DNA of 64,000 bases from Phymatolithon calcareum (taxonomy: Eukaryota; Rhodophyta; Florideophyceae; Hapalidiales): assembly GCA_977006965.1 (NCBI GenBank), contig OZ345361.1, forward strand, positions 372,001-436,000, in the 5' to 3' direction. The number at the start of each line of letters is the position of its first letter. Position 1 is the first letter of the stretch. The position numbers were made by a program, and so were the translations under genes. The notes under the pieces were generated by a model. It did no database searches, had not been told where the DNA came from, and saw nothing but the letters and a program-made list of their open reading frames with translations. Below are positions 49,781-59,825 of this stretch, in pieces.

Positions 49781-49955
49781 GCAGTGCGCTGGACTGCAGG
49801 GCCCTGGAGATTTGATTCACGACTTCTGCAGTTGCTTGCACAGGACCTGCTCAAGTTGCTGAGGAAACTGATGCGGAGTTCGTGGGAGTTGTTCAACAGG
49901 AACGACGACTAAGCAATTAGTTCATGACCGCAATCGAGAAGACGAAGATTGGACC

Positions 49956-50202
49956 TGTAGACACGCAATGATGCAGTGGCGCCAGAAGCTGTAGGAATAG
50001 GCGACCTAAATTCCGACATAGTTCTGCGAGCAGGAAGCACGCAATAGGCTTCCAGAAAATCCCATGACTGGAAGGCAATGGGAAGCCTATTTAAGCAGTT
50101 CCCCCTTCGTAGTTTTAGTAGAGAGCATCTCACCATCTCTTCGGAGAGAGATCACCCCTTATCAAGATAAACCATTATTCATTTTTTTTACCAGTGATTA
50201 CA
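49956..50202 (+). repeat. Probable 5' LTR of the Gypsy element (247 bp)
   Basis: Runs TGTAGACACG...CCAGTGATTACA, with TGTA...TACA termini, and starts where similarity to dynamin stops. TATTTAAGCAG (50089-) may be its TATA box. The partner LTR lies outside the window, so the 3' limit is a guess. No usual TGG-type primer site follows (GAAATATCTTGCC). Confidence 0.5.
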
Positions 50203-50269
50203 GAAATATCTTGCCTGCAGGAGCATGTCTGAGTGATAAGAGGAAGATCGTTCAAGTTTTGATTTGGAA

Positions 50270-50354
50270 ATGGACGACCATCGAACCATGGAAAGGGGAA
50301 GTCAATCATCGGCGCAACCTACCGATCGGCAACCAACCGCCGCACTATTCCAAC
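50270..50354 (+). pseudogene. Start of the Gypsy gag, cut by a hAT element
   Basis: ATG at 50270 opens MDDHRTMERGSQSSAQPTDR..FQ, a hydrophilic start typical of gag, and is cut off by the hAT terminus at 50355. The rest of gag and the protease N-terminus are missing on the other side. Confidence 0.4.
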
Positions 50355-50406
50355 CAGGGGTTGCGCCAATTCCATTGTTTGCGATTGCAGTCCCGAGTGC
50401 AATTTA

Positions 50407-50742
50407 TCAATTTAATTGCTCAGTTTTGTTTGCAGCAATTCGCATTGCAATTGGAAGGCTTCCCACAATATAGACATCAATATTAAGATAGCTGTTCATC
50501 GCCTTTTCACGTTCCGTGAGCTTCATCACCATTGACGATTGAACTGTGAACGACGACCCGGACCTCAACTTCTCGGCAAGAACGTCTCTGTATATCTCTA
50601 GCAAATGTTCTTCGCTTCCACCTCCAATGCAATGCTTGAGATAATTGTACGGGTTGGAGAACCCAGTACCCTTTTCGAAGAAAAACTCACTTTCTCCGGT
50701 ACACTGATCACCCTTTGAGCAGAGAAAGACGCAAAATGGCAC
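50407..50742 (-). CDS. hAT transposase N-terminal fragment (BED zinc-finger type)
   Basis: 111 residues. A C-x(n)-C pair (FCVFLCSKGDQC), then KGTGFSNPYNYLKHCIGG, matches the BED finger pattern in which the metal site is completed by late His/Cys. Then LTEREKAMNSYLNIDVYIVG, the usual hAT segment before the catalytic domain. The frame ends inside the terminal repeat region, so the DDE and dimerisation domains are deleted. It may still bind hAT ends. Confidence 0.6.
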   Translation of the reverse strand: MPFCVFLCSKGDQCTGESEFFFEKGTGFSNPYNYLKHCIGGGSEEHLLEIYRDVLAEKLRSGSSFTVQSSMVMKLTEREKAMNSYLNIDVYIVGSLPIAMRIAANKTEQLN

Positions 50743-51179
50743 ATTCCGTCGAGTTAGGCCTACTTGACGCGAGTGTATATCACGGGTTTGTTCTCAAATG
50801 AGTTTCATAAGCAGCTGCACAACTTGTTTCGGCTTTAGTGTCGGTGAAGGTAGTGTCATCGCTAGTAGAGAGGAATTTGCTGGAACGTTGAACGAGGTCT
50901 GATAGGTGGGTTGGACTCGACTGTGAAGGGGAATGCGTGAGAATTTCGGAGAAGGCTGATAGGTTTCAAATCAAGAGATCTAATGCTATCCCTTTTATAC
51001 TTGAGATTGAACCATCGTGACTGCTGGACTCTAATCGTAGCTAAAGACATTCAAGCCGTTGTTCTGTGTCTGGCTGGTAAATTGATCGACACAGCTAAGT
51101 AGATGATAGCACATGAATAGGCCCATTGTTGAAACCGTTTGGAGTCCAAGTTTCATAGATGTTTTGATGGCATACAGAA

Positions 51180-51341
51180 CGTACTTTGGGTATTACTAGA
51201 ACAAAAACCACGTACTGGACATAAGGTAAGTACGTTGATTCTTGCATCCGATTAATGTGCTGTGTCTAATGTTCATCTACGTACTCTGGGTATTATTAGA
51301 ACAAAGACCACGTACTGAACGTGAGGTGAGTACGTTGATTC
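51180..51341. repeat. Tandem repeat, ~100-bp period, inside the hAT element
   Basis: CGTACTTTGGGTATT.. (51180) and CGTACTCTGGGTATT.. (51280), about 62 bp each, 85-90 percent alike, both ending GTACGTTGATTC. The word AATGTTCATCTAC recurs after the second unit. Confidence 0.75.
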
Positions 51342-51520
51342 CCTCAACATTCTGCTTTACTCCCCCCCATAACATTCCCCTGGTCCAATGTTCATCTACT
51401 TCGATCCTCAGTATTAGGTGCGACCAATTCGAATTGCAATTCAGCTCGAAGAACCAATTTGGGTGGAATTGGGAAAAATTGCAATTAAATTGATAGCAAT
51501 GGAATTGGCGCAACCCCTGA

Positions 51521-51852
51521 ATAAGGAAGTGAAGGTTACTACAGAACTCTTCATCCGACATGCAAAAACGCTCACAATACGAGAATTGGTGTGGCAGGTT
51601 GCAAATCAAGAGGTTAAGGAGCCTCTACTTGGACGACCAATACTCGAAGCAATTGGACTGGACACAAAAGGCGTCCTTGAAGCAGCATGTGATCGATATG
51701 AAGGTGTTGTTCAAGCTGATGATATCATCCATGAAAAACAGTATCGTGAAGGATCTATTGCGAGAATCATGTCCGATGGGGTATATCATTCCGACAAGGC
51801 CGCTTATGATTACGATGAGGGATCTCACAGTGATGAAGATTGGTTGGACTTA
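51521..51852 (+). pseudogene. Gypsy protease C-terminal part
   Basis: KVTTELFIRHAKTLTIRELV, then EPLLGRPILEAIGLDTKGVL is the end of a Gypsy retropepsin (the LLGRP.LEALGLDT block). It is followed by the acidic linker to RT. The active-site half is missing, lost with gag beside the hAT. At 51852 the Plavaka-like transposon interrupts. After conceptual removal, EDWLDL joins GIDTKEMDEAM at 59873 without a frame change. Confidence 0.8.
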
Positions 51853-51897
51853 CATCACAATCTTCTGCACCGAATATTTGCTTGTATTTGGGGGGTT
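51853..51897 (+). repeat. Left terminal inverted repeat of the 8.0-kb transposon
   Basis: CATCACAATCTTCTGCACCG... to GGGGGGT, inverted match to 59826-59870 with a few mismatches after base 28. Beyond it, GCGTCACGCAAAA and, at the other end, GCGTCACGTTTTGC appear as rearranged subterminal motifs. Confidence 0.88.
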
Positions 51898-52844
51898 TCT
51901 GCCGCGTCACGCAAAATGATCCGTTTTCGAGGCCTAAATTTCCGAATAATGTCGAGGGCGTCTCTCCAATGATGTTGTGGGGCAGGTGATGAAGAAGGAT
52001 AAAAGAACCTAACGGTCACAATTGCATCCAAGGTGAAATAAAAATACCAGTGCATTTAAGATCTTCCAATCAAATCGCTTCTTTTATGCAGGAAAGACAG
52101 CTGTCCATGTTCTTGCAATCGAGATCGGAGGTGCTCCAATTGAATCTCTGGACTTGTGACAAAAAGCAACCTGTGCCTGGAAGGCACATTGCATGCTGGC
52201 CAACCTGTCCTGGTATCTGTAAAGTCAGCACTGCAACTCACAAGCGAAACAACGATGTTTCTTCCAGTTTAATTTCACAAAGCCGAGTATTGGGGTCACA
52301 TGCGGGAATATTGAGAGCCGGAGCTACTTTCCCAGATAGGAGGTAGATTATTCTCTCTTGTATCAATAGAAAGAAGCCAGAGAGGAAAAATTTAAAAAGA
52401 AGCACTGCGCAAATATTTTCCACGGGATTGTGCCATATCGTACTACAAAAAACCTTAGAAGAGTTGCTCCGATGATTTTCGAGAAGTATACCGACTGTAG
52501 AATAATAAAACTTTTTCTCAATCAAAAATGAAGCTTTCACGTTCGCAAGAGAAAGAAGTGAGAAAAGTCGCGACTCCGTCTTCGATTGCAAACGAGCGAG
52601 ACAGTTGGCACCACCTGTACTACATTCAACTTTAAAACCTTACTCAGACCATAATCAAAACACTGAATATACTAGATTTCTGTTGGGTTTCCTTCGAACA
52701 AATAACAGAAAATAGGGTTTTTTCTGATCACGTCATTACCCCAGCGGAGAGCATTGACTGGTGCTTACAATCTCACGTCATATCATTTGCTTGAGAACTT
52801 AAACCACCCCCCCCACACACATCGTCTCATTCGGTCAGCTAACA
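51898..52844 (+). other. Left subterminal region and 5' flank of the transposase gene
   Basis: About 950 bp without a gene. The start codon context at 52841 is AACAATGG. An AC-rich leader (CCACCCCCCCCACACACATC) precedes it. Confidence 0.4.
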
Positions 52845-55316
52845 ATGGTGTTCGAGGAGCAATGCACAAAATGTGGTCGCATTTCGCGGCGTGCCATAGA
52901 TGCGTCAAGGCACAGGGCAAAATGTGGCGTACACCCAACTTGTATCGCGAGCACGGCGGAGGCCAGGAATTCTGCACACTTGCAAGATTTTGCACTGCGC
53001 GAGCCACCGGCATCTGGTATGGACGCTTTTCAGGGAACTCCGAGCACGGGTGATGTCGACGTCGACGAAAACTCGTCGCTTTCAGAAGAAGATCACCACG
53101 AAGCAGAGGAGCAGGATGTTGCGGACGATGATGATGCAGATTTGTTGCTGGGCATAAGTGACAATACAGATATATCCGCTGTTACTGATACTGGAGGAAG
53201 CAGTGCCATCGATCTTCAACCTGTATCTTACTTGCAGTATAAGGCCGCTGTATACATCTGCACTTCCGGAATACAAAGACAAGGCCTCTCGGTTTTGGAG
53301 ACTGGAAAATACCTAAACTCGCTTGACCCGAAAGGGGAGGTATGTTTTCTATGGCGTTCAGGGAAAATGTTTTGGACCGATCATGCGCACAGACAAAAAC
53401 TTGCATTGGAGGAGTTCGGAAAATGGGAGTCCTATGTTGTAAAAACAGAACGGGCGGACATTGGCGATTACACTGCTTATGTTAGGAATCTATCAAAAAC
53501 AATTTTGGGTATTATCCGGAACTCAAAAAGCTTGACAATCGACGGAAGAAAGGTACAGAATTGGACCGAACACCTTAACCTGAAGCCTTGCATGAAATTT
53601 GACACCAACGGCAGGCGAATTGTCACAGATTTCCATTCAGGTGATGATCTACTGTATCTGCACGAGATCATGACTAGCACAGGGGTGCTTCAGGAGAAGA
53701 CTTTAGTACCAGTGCAGCTGTTTGTAGACAAAGCAAACGTCACGCGCTTGAACAAACGGCTAATGTACCCGGTGATCATGTATCTACTGTGCTTTTCAAG
53801 GAAAGTGAAGGGGAAGCTGGCAGTCAATGTGGGTTTCATTCCAATTGTTCGGAAAAATTCAATAGCGGGAAGAAGGCTGTCTAAAGATATTGTGCGATCC
53901 ACACGAAGAATAGTTACACAATGCACGTTGGTACGTTTACTATCGCCCTTGAATGAAAAGGTGGCCTTGAAAGTTCTATTTCCAGACGGTGTGGAGCGTG
54001 AAATCAAGCCCATTTTGTTGTCAATTGTGGCGGATATGCCAGAAGTTGCAGTACTTACTTCATGCCGGATGAGCGACAACACAGCTCATCCTTGTGGACG
54101 GTGCTTCATCTCTTTAGCCGGAATGAACCTGGTGGACACTAGAACTCAGCTGCTGAAAACAACCACACTCATGAAGTCTATTTATGCATCTGTAGCGAGC
54201 ATGGGCACAAAGACTGAGAAAGAGCAATACTTGAAGGAGAAAAGCTTGCATCTGCCGGCATCGGTCCTAATGGATCGATTCGAATGTTGTCTAGGCTCCT
54301 CTGAAATGCGAAACCAAGTTGTGTCTCGCATGTCAGCAGCAACTGCGAGTACCGTTCCAAATCCCGCTGACTTGCTTTGTGATATTGGTCGGAAAACATG
54401 CTCTCTAGTTCAGGCAAGGCCTTTCAGCTTTCACTCATTCTGCAAATTCGAGTGTATGCATAACTTCGACATTGGATATACAAAGGATATTTTGCAATCC
54501 ATTGGCACTTTCTTTGCAGTCTGTTTGAAAGGGGATGCTTCAAGTGCGATATTGGATAAGGCAAACCATCATCAAGTGTGCCTACCCAGGCGATCTCAAA
54601 CAGGTACATATCGTCTCCCTAGAGCAGGTGCCATTTTGGCCCCTGGACACGCCAACGTTACTGCCCAAAATTTATACTCCTCACTTGCGGTGTTGCCGTT
54701 TCTTTTAAAAGGTTCCGAAAAGGGTATCGGTGGGGCTGCAAAGATCATGCACTACATGTTGGACCTGGTTTTATCTTACATATATCTGCATCACTTCGTA
54801 CGGCGGATAAATACGCTTCCCTGGCATGTTTATAGTACAGTGCACGGAGAGATTTCTGTTTTGAATACTAAGTTCTATCAGAGCTACGAAAACTCTATTG
54901 GAAGGGCAAAAGGGCGAGCCATGGGTTCGGGACTGGCACCCATTGGCCGGCCACTCGCCACGCCGAAGGTGCATCAACTGTACTGCCATTTAGCGTTCGA
55001 CATAATGGCCGGGGGAAATGTTCAAAACTTCGACGCGCAACTAGGGGAGTCTCATCATGTAGGCACACGTGCCCATTACAATCGATCCACTAAGACTGGG
55101 GGCGCTGAGGAGCAAGTTGCAAGACGAGCGACCACGCGTGAGCTCGGCGTGCTACAGCGCATGTATCCATGCAACGAGCCAAAGGAGCTCTCTGCCAATG
55201 AAGGTGCTGTTCGTGTAGTCGGACTAGAAAGCAATGGCGAGGAGCCGACAAAAAAGAAGCGAAAGCGATCTCTCACAAAGCTTACATCTTCTCTAATTGA
55301 CGGGAGAGCGTTTTAA
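52845..55316 (+). CDS. Plavaka/KDZ-like transposase, main frame
   Basis: 823 residues. An N-terminal zinc finger, C-x2-C-x12-H-x3-C (CTKCGRIS...HRAKC), is followed by an acidic linker (about 70-115). Catalytic-core blocks: QLFVDKANVTRLNKRLMYPV (about 295), then NVGFIPIVRK, LSIVADMPEVAVLTS (about 395), the zinc-binding PCGRC (about 418), FHSFCKFECMHNFDIGYTKD (about 530; the F.CMHN..GYTK block of Plavaka proteins) and NFDAQLGESHHVG (about 730; candidate catalytic Glu). The first Asp (FVDK) and second Asp (VADMPE) are candidates for the triad. The C-terminus continues at 55297-55992 in the +1 frame. Confidence 0.82.
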   Translation: MVFEEQCTKCGRISRRAIDASRHRAKCGVHPTCIASTAEARNSAHLQDFALREPPASGMDAFQGTPSTGDVDVDENSSLSEEDHHEAEEQDVADDDDADLLLGISDNTDISAVTDTGGSSAIDLQPVSYLQYKAAVYICTSGIQRQGLSVLETGKYLNSLDPKGEVCFLWRSGKMFWTDHAHRQKLALEEFGKWESYVVKTERADIGDYTAYVRNLSKTILGIIRNSKSLTIDGRKVQNWTEHLNLKPCMKFDTNGRRIVTDFHSGDDLLYLHEIMTSTGVLQEKTLVPVQLFVDKANVTRLNKRLMYPVIMYLLCFSRKVKGKLAVNVGFIPIVRKNSIAGRRLSKDIVRSTRRIVTQCTLVRLLSPLNEKVALKVLFPDGVEREIKPILLSIVADMPEVAVLTSCRMSDNTAHPCGRCFISLAGMNLVDTRTQLLKTTTLMKSIYASVASMGTKTEKEQYLKEKSLHLPASVLMDRFECCLGSSEMRNQVVSRMSAATASTVPNPADLLCDIGRKTCSLVQARPFSFHSFCKFECMHNFDIGYTKDILQSIGTFFAVCLKGDASSAILDKANHHQVCLPRRSQTGTYRLPRAGAILAPGHANVTAQNLYSSLAVLPFLLKGSEKGIGGAAKIMHYMLDLVLSYIYLHHFVRRINTLPWHVYSTVHGEISVLNTKFYQSYENSIGRAKGRAMGSGLAPIGRPLATPKVHQLYCHLAFDIMAGGNVQNFDAQLGESHHVGTRAHYNRSTKTGGAEEQVARRATTRELGVLQRMYPCNEPKELSANEGAVRVVGLESNGEEPTKKKRKRSLTKLTSSLIDGRAF

Positions 55317-55992
55317 ATATTGTTCGTGGACTGCGGGCGGCCTTGAAAGCCGTGATGTGCCCGTGTTTAGAATGGATTTTGACTCCGTCAGAGTTGTACA
55401 GACAGTGGAAATTAAGGCACGTTATCCATGGTTGCAAAATCATGGAGTGAACGGAAAATCTGTTGAAACTGTTCGTGGTCTGAAACAACTCGTAAGGGCA
55501 GCATCAGCATTCTATAATGAGGAACCGCAGTACGACTTTGTGCAATATGTGTCGGGAAGTGCGAAGATTTTTGGACAAATAAGGCTGCTTTTTGAGCAGC
55601 CTTACGAGGACAAGATTGCAGATCATGGCCCATTCTTGGCGCTAGTAAGAACCCTGAAGGCTGCAGAGGGGAGAATATTGGAAAATGTCGTGGAAGAAGA
55701 CGAAGAATGGGGGATACGAAACACTAATCTTCTCGAAAGTGCAGGGTGTACATATTTACAATGGGACATTGATGACCGTACTGAGAGCTACCGGCGCGCT
55801 GTCATTAACGTTAAGAGTATTTTGTGTCCTGTGTCGATTGTTCCAGACTTTCAGTGTCCCATAATCCCAGAGAAAGGGTCTAAGCTCTGGAATGAGATGA
55901 CAGCTGTATCTATTGAAAAGGATCGTCGCCGTTTTGAAAGAGAAGAGCGAGCAAGAAACTTGATGATCGATAGTGGGAGAAAAACAATTTAA
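55297..55992 (+). CDS. Transposase C-terminal domain, +1 frame
   Basis: Overlaps the end of the 823-residue frame and continues the protein: ERFKYCSWTAGGLESRD, FDSVRVVQTVEIKARYPWL, LRAASAFYNEEPQYDFVQYV and a charged coil end (SIEKDRRRFEREERARNL). The switch point is GCG TTT TAA ATA: skipping one T gives TTT AAA. This can be a single extra T in a TTTT run or a +1 frameshift at a stop codon. No ATG starts this frame (TTG at 55297), so it is not an independent gene. Confidence 0.65.
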   Translation: MTGERFKYCSWTAGGLESRDVPVFRMDFDSVRVVQTVEIKARYPWLQNHGVNGKSVETVRGLKQLVRAASAFYNEEPQYDFVQYVSGSAKIFGQIRLLFEQPYEDKIADHGPFLALVRTLKAAEGRILENVVEEDEEWGIRNTNLLESAGCTYLQWDIDDRTESYRRAVINVKSILCPVSIVPDFQCPIIPEKGSKLWNEMTAVSIEKDRRRFEREERARNLMIDSGRKTI

Positions 55993-56251
55993 ATTTCGAC
56001 GATACGTCGATAGCAGAAACTAAACCGGTGCTATTGGCGTCGGATGGGCCAAGTGAGCTTCCACACCCTAAGGAAGAACGATTTTTTTACAACCCGTTTA
56101 TGCCGTGGACTACTCCGGAGAACAAATAAAGGGATGACCGCATACGCTCTTCGATGTCCTTTATCGAACGGGCCAGTCTTCGCGAGCAGACTTCAGAGCA
56201 AAAAATCATTTAATGTCATCAGTTCTAGAAAGAATCGACACTAGCATTACT

Positions 56252-57334
56252 CTACACAAAGTGCCTACCCAAAAGGCGGTCATAGTGAGCAATGAAATTT
56301 AAGTCATCTCCATCAGCATCCAAGATCTCAAACGTACCAGTAGTCCACCCACTAGGAGACTTTGTCCCGGTAGCAGTCAGCTGCTTCCGCAAAGAGGCTG
56401 ACATCAAATGCATCATCTCAATGTGTTCCTCAGGAGTAGCCCTAGCATGTGCAGCAGCGGGGACAAACCGGAACAGAGATGGAGAAACAGACTTCCTCGT
56501 AAAAGATCTCACGAGTGCCACGCAAGCGAACGCAAGTTGCGCAAGAGAAACTTTGGGCTGCTTGTCTGCAAGTCGAAAAGCCTTGACCACAGCCGCTACA
56601 AAACGAGAACCATCCACTGGGTGCTTTCCATTTCGCCGGAAGTCACCGCCGTCAACCGCAGCGACAGAACCAAACAAATGACCAACCCCGTTCACCCCGC
56701 GCTCCACAAAAGCCACGAACGCATCCACTACTGCCTTCTTCCGAGCTCCCCTTGCGTTGCTCAATTTCTTGTACACCTCAGCCATGATGAAAGCCTCATT
56801 ATTTTCGAAGAAGTGCTCCGCATGGTCCCCGTCGATTGGAACATCGTGTTTCACCGATAAAGAATGGAGGACAACGCCATAGAAATTGTAGAACACATAC
56901 TCACCACTGGGGAAAAAGTCAGCGACAGAGCTTTCTGAGGAGTTCATCCGGTCTACAACCAGCAGACCCAAGGCTGTCCCAAGATTGGAGTGCGGTCCAA
57001 TGACGCACGTCGTAGTTGCGTACTTCCAAAGTGTTCGCAACGGACATTCGACATCAGCAACTTGCACTGAAAGGCAATTTGGAAACTTGCACACCATGCT
57101 AGCCACTGTGTTTCCGTGCACGGACGCGCAAACTTTTCTTAGAAGCGCCTCTATTGATTTGCTCCGTGCTGAGAGTTCGCGGTTGTCATCCTTGAGTTGA
57201 TTTAGATCTCGTTGGAAAGACGCGAGCTGCTCGGAGAGTTCCATCTCCGAAGTCGTACTGTCTGGGCTAATGAACGACATAGTGAATTTGACGAGCGTTG
57301 TATGGGCAGCAGTGATATTTGCAACACAGAACAC
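56252..57334 (-). CDS. Accessory protein of the 8.0-kb transposon (coiled coil plus globular domain)
   Basis: Open frame of 360 residues. The likely start is the ATG of SFISPDSTTSEMEL (57277-57279). A coiled coil follows (LASFQRDLNQLKDDNRELSA), then a globular domain without known motif (TTTCVIGPHSNLGTALGLLV, FYNFYGVVLHSLSVKHDVPI, AVVDAFVAFVERGVNGVGHL) and an end ILDADGDDLNFIAHY. It is convergent with the transposase. The broken element at 31-39 kb also has a convergent coiled-coil gene. Intact frame, so probably used by the element; role unknown. Confidence 0.65.
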   Translation of the reverse strand: MFCVANITAAHTTLVKFTMSFISPDSTTSEMELSEQLASFQRDLNQLKDDNRELSARSKSIEALLRKVCASVHGNTVASMVCKFPNCLSVQVADVECPLRTLWKYATTTCVIGPHSNLGTALGLLVVDRMNSSESSVADFFPSGEYVFYNFYGVVLHSLSVKHDVPIDGDHAEHFFENNEAFIMAEVYKKLSNARGARKKAVVDAFVAFVERGVNGVGHLFGSVAAVDGGDFRRNGKHPVDGSRFVAAVVKAFRLADKQPKVSLAQLAFACVALVRSFTRKSVSPSLFRFVPAAAHARATPEEHIEMMHLMSASLRKQLTATGTKSPSGWTTGTFEILDADGDDLNFIAHYDRLLGRHFV

Positions 57335-59825
57335 TTGCTTGTGCGGCGGCGGTGACGCCGGGAAGCATCGTGTGAGCCCGATCCGTATTTGTAGACTTCA
57401 CGCGAATGCAAAGGTCGACGCTGGATCCATCGGCGGCAGTAAGAGTGTTCAGTACGTGTTTACATCGATGTAAATCAAGTCCATTACGAGCCCTTGTGAA
57501 TTGTCATCCTTGAAATGCAGTAAAATTTCCATAAAAGCGAGTATAAAACTGAGAACGACACTCGCACCCAGAACTCCCGCTTCGTTCAAACACCGCAACC
57601 TTACACTTTCGCGTGTCCAGTAAAGACGGAGATTGGAACGACTTCAATTGCCCGTGGCCCAACTGGTACCATGATAGAGCCACTAACTGCGGTTTCGGCG
57701 ATGTTTCCCCTTGCACTATGCGTTTTCCCCCCTTTCTCAAGGAACGTTGAGCTAAGTCTTCTCGACACGTTCGTCATCAGGTAAACACGTAAGCACTGAT
57801 TATTAGTGAAAAACGTTTCGAGTGCCCAGTCCGGTGCGGAGAAAATCAAAGACACAACGAGGAGGCTTGGGTATGGTGTGTCTGCAAAAAGGGATGTCAG
57901 TGTTTGTACTATAGCTTCCTGGGGAGCGCTATTTGTAGAACTTGAAGTTGTGCGAACAGCTGTCCCCAACTGTTGTACACGTGTAAAAATGACGCCGAAT
58001 GCTCTGACTAATCGCTATCGATATTCGACTTAGATCTTTCTCACTACTTCGCTTCGTTATCCGCTCTTTCGTGTAGGCCTAGATCTCATCGAACAGGGAG
58101 TGAATTTGCCATCATGCATTGCCCAAAAGTGTACCTGTGCAAGAACAAGGCCCCCGAGAGTCATTGCGCTTGGCAGTTGTGATTACGACTTATGCATTCT
58201 TCAGCAGGACTGCGGGCCATTGCAAATCAATGACCGGGCGCAACAGTACATCCAAGTAAGTTTCCACTGTTTTGTTCATTTCCGACTCGTGCATTTCTTC
58301 GTGCACATCACGACCGTCTGATATCTGAGAATTTTTTCTCGCATTCTTTCATTTCGCGAGCGGGGATACGGACAGGCCAAGAAGGCGCACGCAGGGACGG
58401 TCTCCATATTATCTAGCGTTTGGCTAAGAGCATTCTGTACGGAGTGACCTGGCATGGCCTTCCTCAATCTCGATCTCGGTGCCATTAATTGTGCTTCCTC
58501 CAAAGATACTACCCGTATTGTCCACATTCCGCACAACAAAGACAATTGACAGTCAATCCGTTTCGCAACTTCCGCTGCGTTGCTTGTCAACGAACCAGTC
58601 AGAAATCAGGGCGCTTTCTCTTCGTCTTATTCTTGCAATTTAAACGTGGGCGATGAAAATATTGCCCTGCTCCGGAACAGTCAGCACATTCTGGACAACG
58701 AAACAAGTAAGAATTGGATATCGAGAAACCCTTTTTTACAGCCCAACGACCTTGGTAACGATGGAAATACTGACTTTTGTTGACCTCATGCAATATGTTT
58801 CCGTACTTTCGGTAACGGGCGGACATGATAAGCGCTCAATCACTGCCGTCCCGTAAATGGTTTGGAAGTATTCGTGCGGGATATAAATCAGGGCAAGAAT
58901 GTTTCGCTAAAACTCTAAACATTCTGCACATTCAAATTGTAAGCTTTGCGTTCTTTCTCGACTCTCAAATTGTCCCCGATTTTCGATACTGAGATATACG
59001 TCCATCTTCAACAATTGTTCAATGTTTTGAATGCCCAGAAATACAGGATTAATCTATCGGAAAATTAGCAATTGTTCATAGCTCTTGCAGAGCCGAGCAT
59101 TCTCATGGCTCTTTGTGCGGTCACGCATGCTCTTTCCGCTACTGTACCGCATGGCTGAAACAGTGCTATGATTGTCTTGCTTCTCCTGTACCAGTTCACA
59201 AATTCTGATCATTCTGCACATTCCAGAACGTAAGCAATTCATTTTTTTCGGCGCCCAAGTACTGGAATACCATACTAACTGAGCAAATTTTCATGAATAT
59301 TGTTGGGCTCACACAACAGGTTTTCGGAGCGCGAGAGCTCCAAAGGAGGTTGAATTGCTCAAGAAGTACCGATATCCTTACGTGGTGAGAAGTTCTCTTG
59401 CCTGACCTAAAGTGCGCCTTGAAAATCTGGCAGACCCTGCTGTTTGTCAAGTACCGCAGGGTTTGCCAGAAAAAGTACCCTAGGGTACTTTTTAGAACCC
59501 GTTTTGGACCTACTGCCGATTGCGAACGGGATCCTATCGTTCTATTGTAGGTCGCTGTGGGCAGGTGATTGTAGTGCCTGCCCCAGAACAGCCACATCAC
59601 TGACAGGACAACCACTTACAGTACTGGCAGCACTGGTGCATTAAAAGAGCGATAACCATCACATCGGCAGCGTGATCTCTTTGTCCTTGCTGCCCCTGTG
59701 ACGGTTCTATCCGTATTCACCCAGTTTGAAAAAAAATGTAACGCCATAACTTGGGCAAATATTGCGTAATCTTAGTTGAGCTATGACACCGTAACCAGCG
59801 CGTCACGTTTTGCGCAGGAAAAGTC
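57335..59825. other. Right part of the 8.0-kb transposon; possible exons, no clear gene
   Basis: The minus-strand frame 57601-57969 (ending GNIAETAVSGSIMVPVGPRA..., strand-rich) may be a further exon or gene. On the plus strand, 58088-58255 (IALGSCDYDLCILQQDCGPL) ends in a good donor, CCAA|GTAAGT. Another donor, AACAA|GTAAG, is at 58706. I could not assemble a gene. A 24-bp palindrome is at 59470-59493. Confidence 0.3.
59470..59493. repeat. 24-bp perfect palindrome
   Basis: AAAAAGTACCCTAGGGTACT plus TTTT; perfect and without loop. A nearby GTACCGCAGGGTTTGCC echoes one arm. Confidence 0.75.

Larger units (their letters stand above)
48270..49955 (+). pseudogene. Dynamin-family pseudogene, interrupted by a LINE and cut by the Gypsy element
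   Basis: Follows the intact protein at 17653-19809 in order: ADRARPALDIVDELRKIGVQ, a ruined G1 motif (RDLSSAKSS for GDQSSGKSS), CTRCLTQ, SPNVPDLIIIDLPGIVRT, a frameshift, LTKPDLVDKGAE, NRSQKKLDDEESP, then IEELSSLGKPPP. The LINE (49217-49772) interrupts here. Sequence resumes at once with SSALDCRAL, GDLIHDFC in another frame, and finally QQERRLSN*F, where the Gypsy LTR starts at 49956. Frameshifts and stops are numerous. The stalk and GED are missing. Confidence 0.9.
50355..51519 (-). mobile_element. hAT transposon, internally deleted (1165 bp)
   Basis: Both ends carry CAGGGGTTGCGCCAATTCCA followed by TTG in inverted orientation. Inside is the N-terminal part of a hAT transposase (50407-50742). 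The flanking octamers ATTCCAAC and AATAAGGA do not match. The flanks are different parts of the Gypsy element (gag start, protease end), so about 1 kb or more of Gypsy was lost next to the hAT. A 100-bp-period tandem repeat lies at 51180-51341. Confidence 0.82.
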
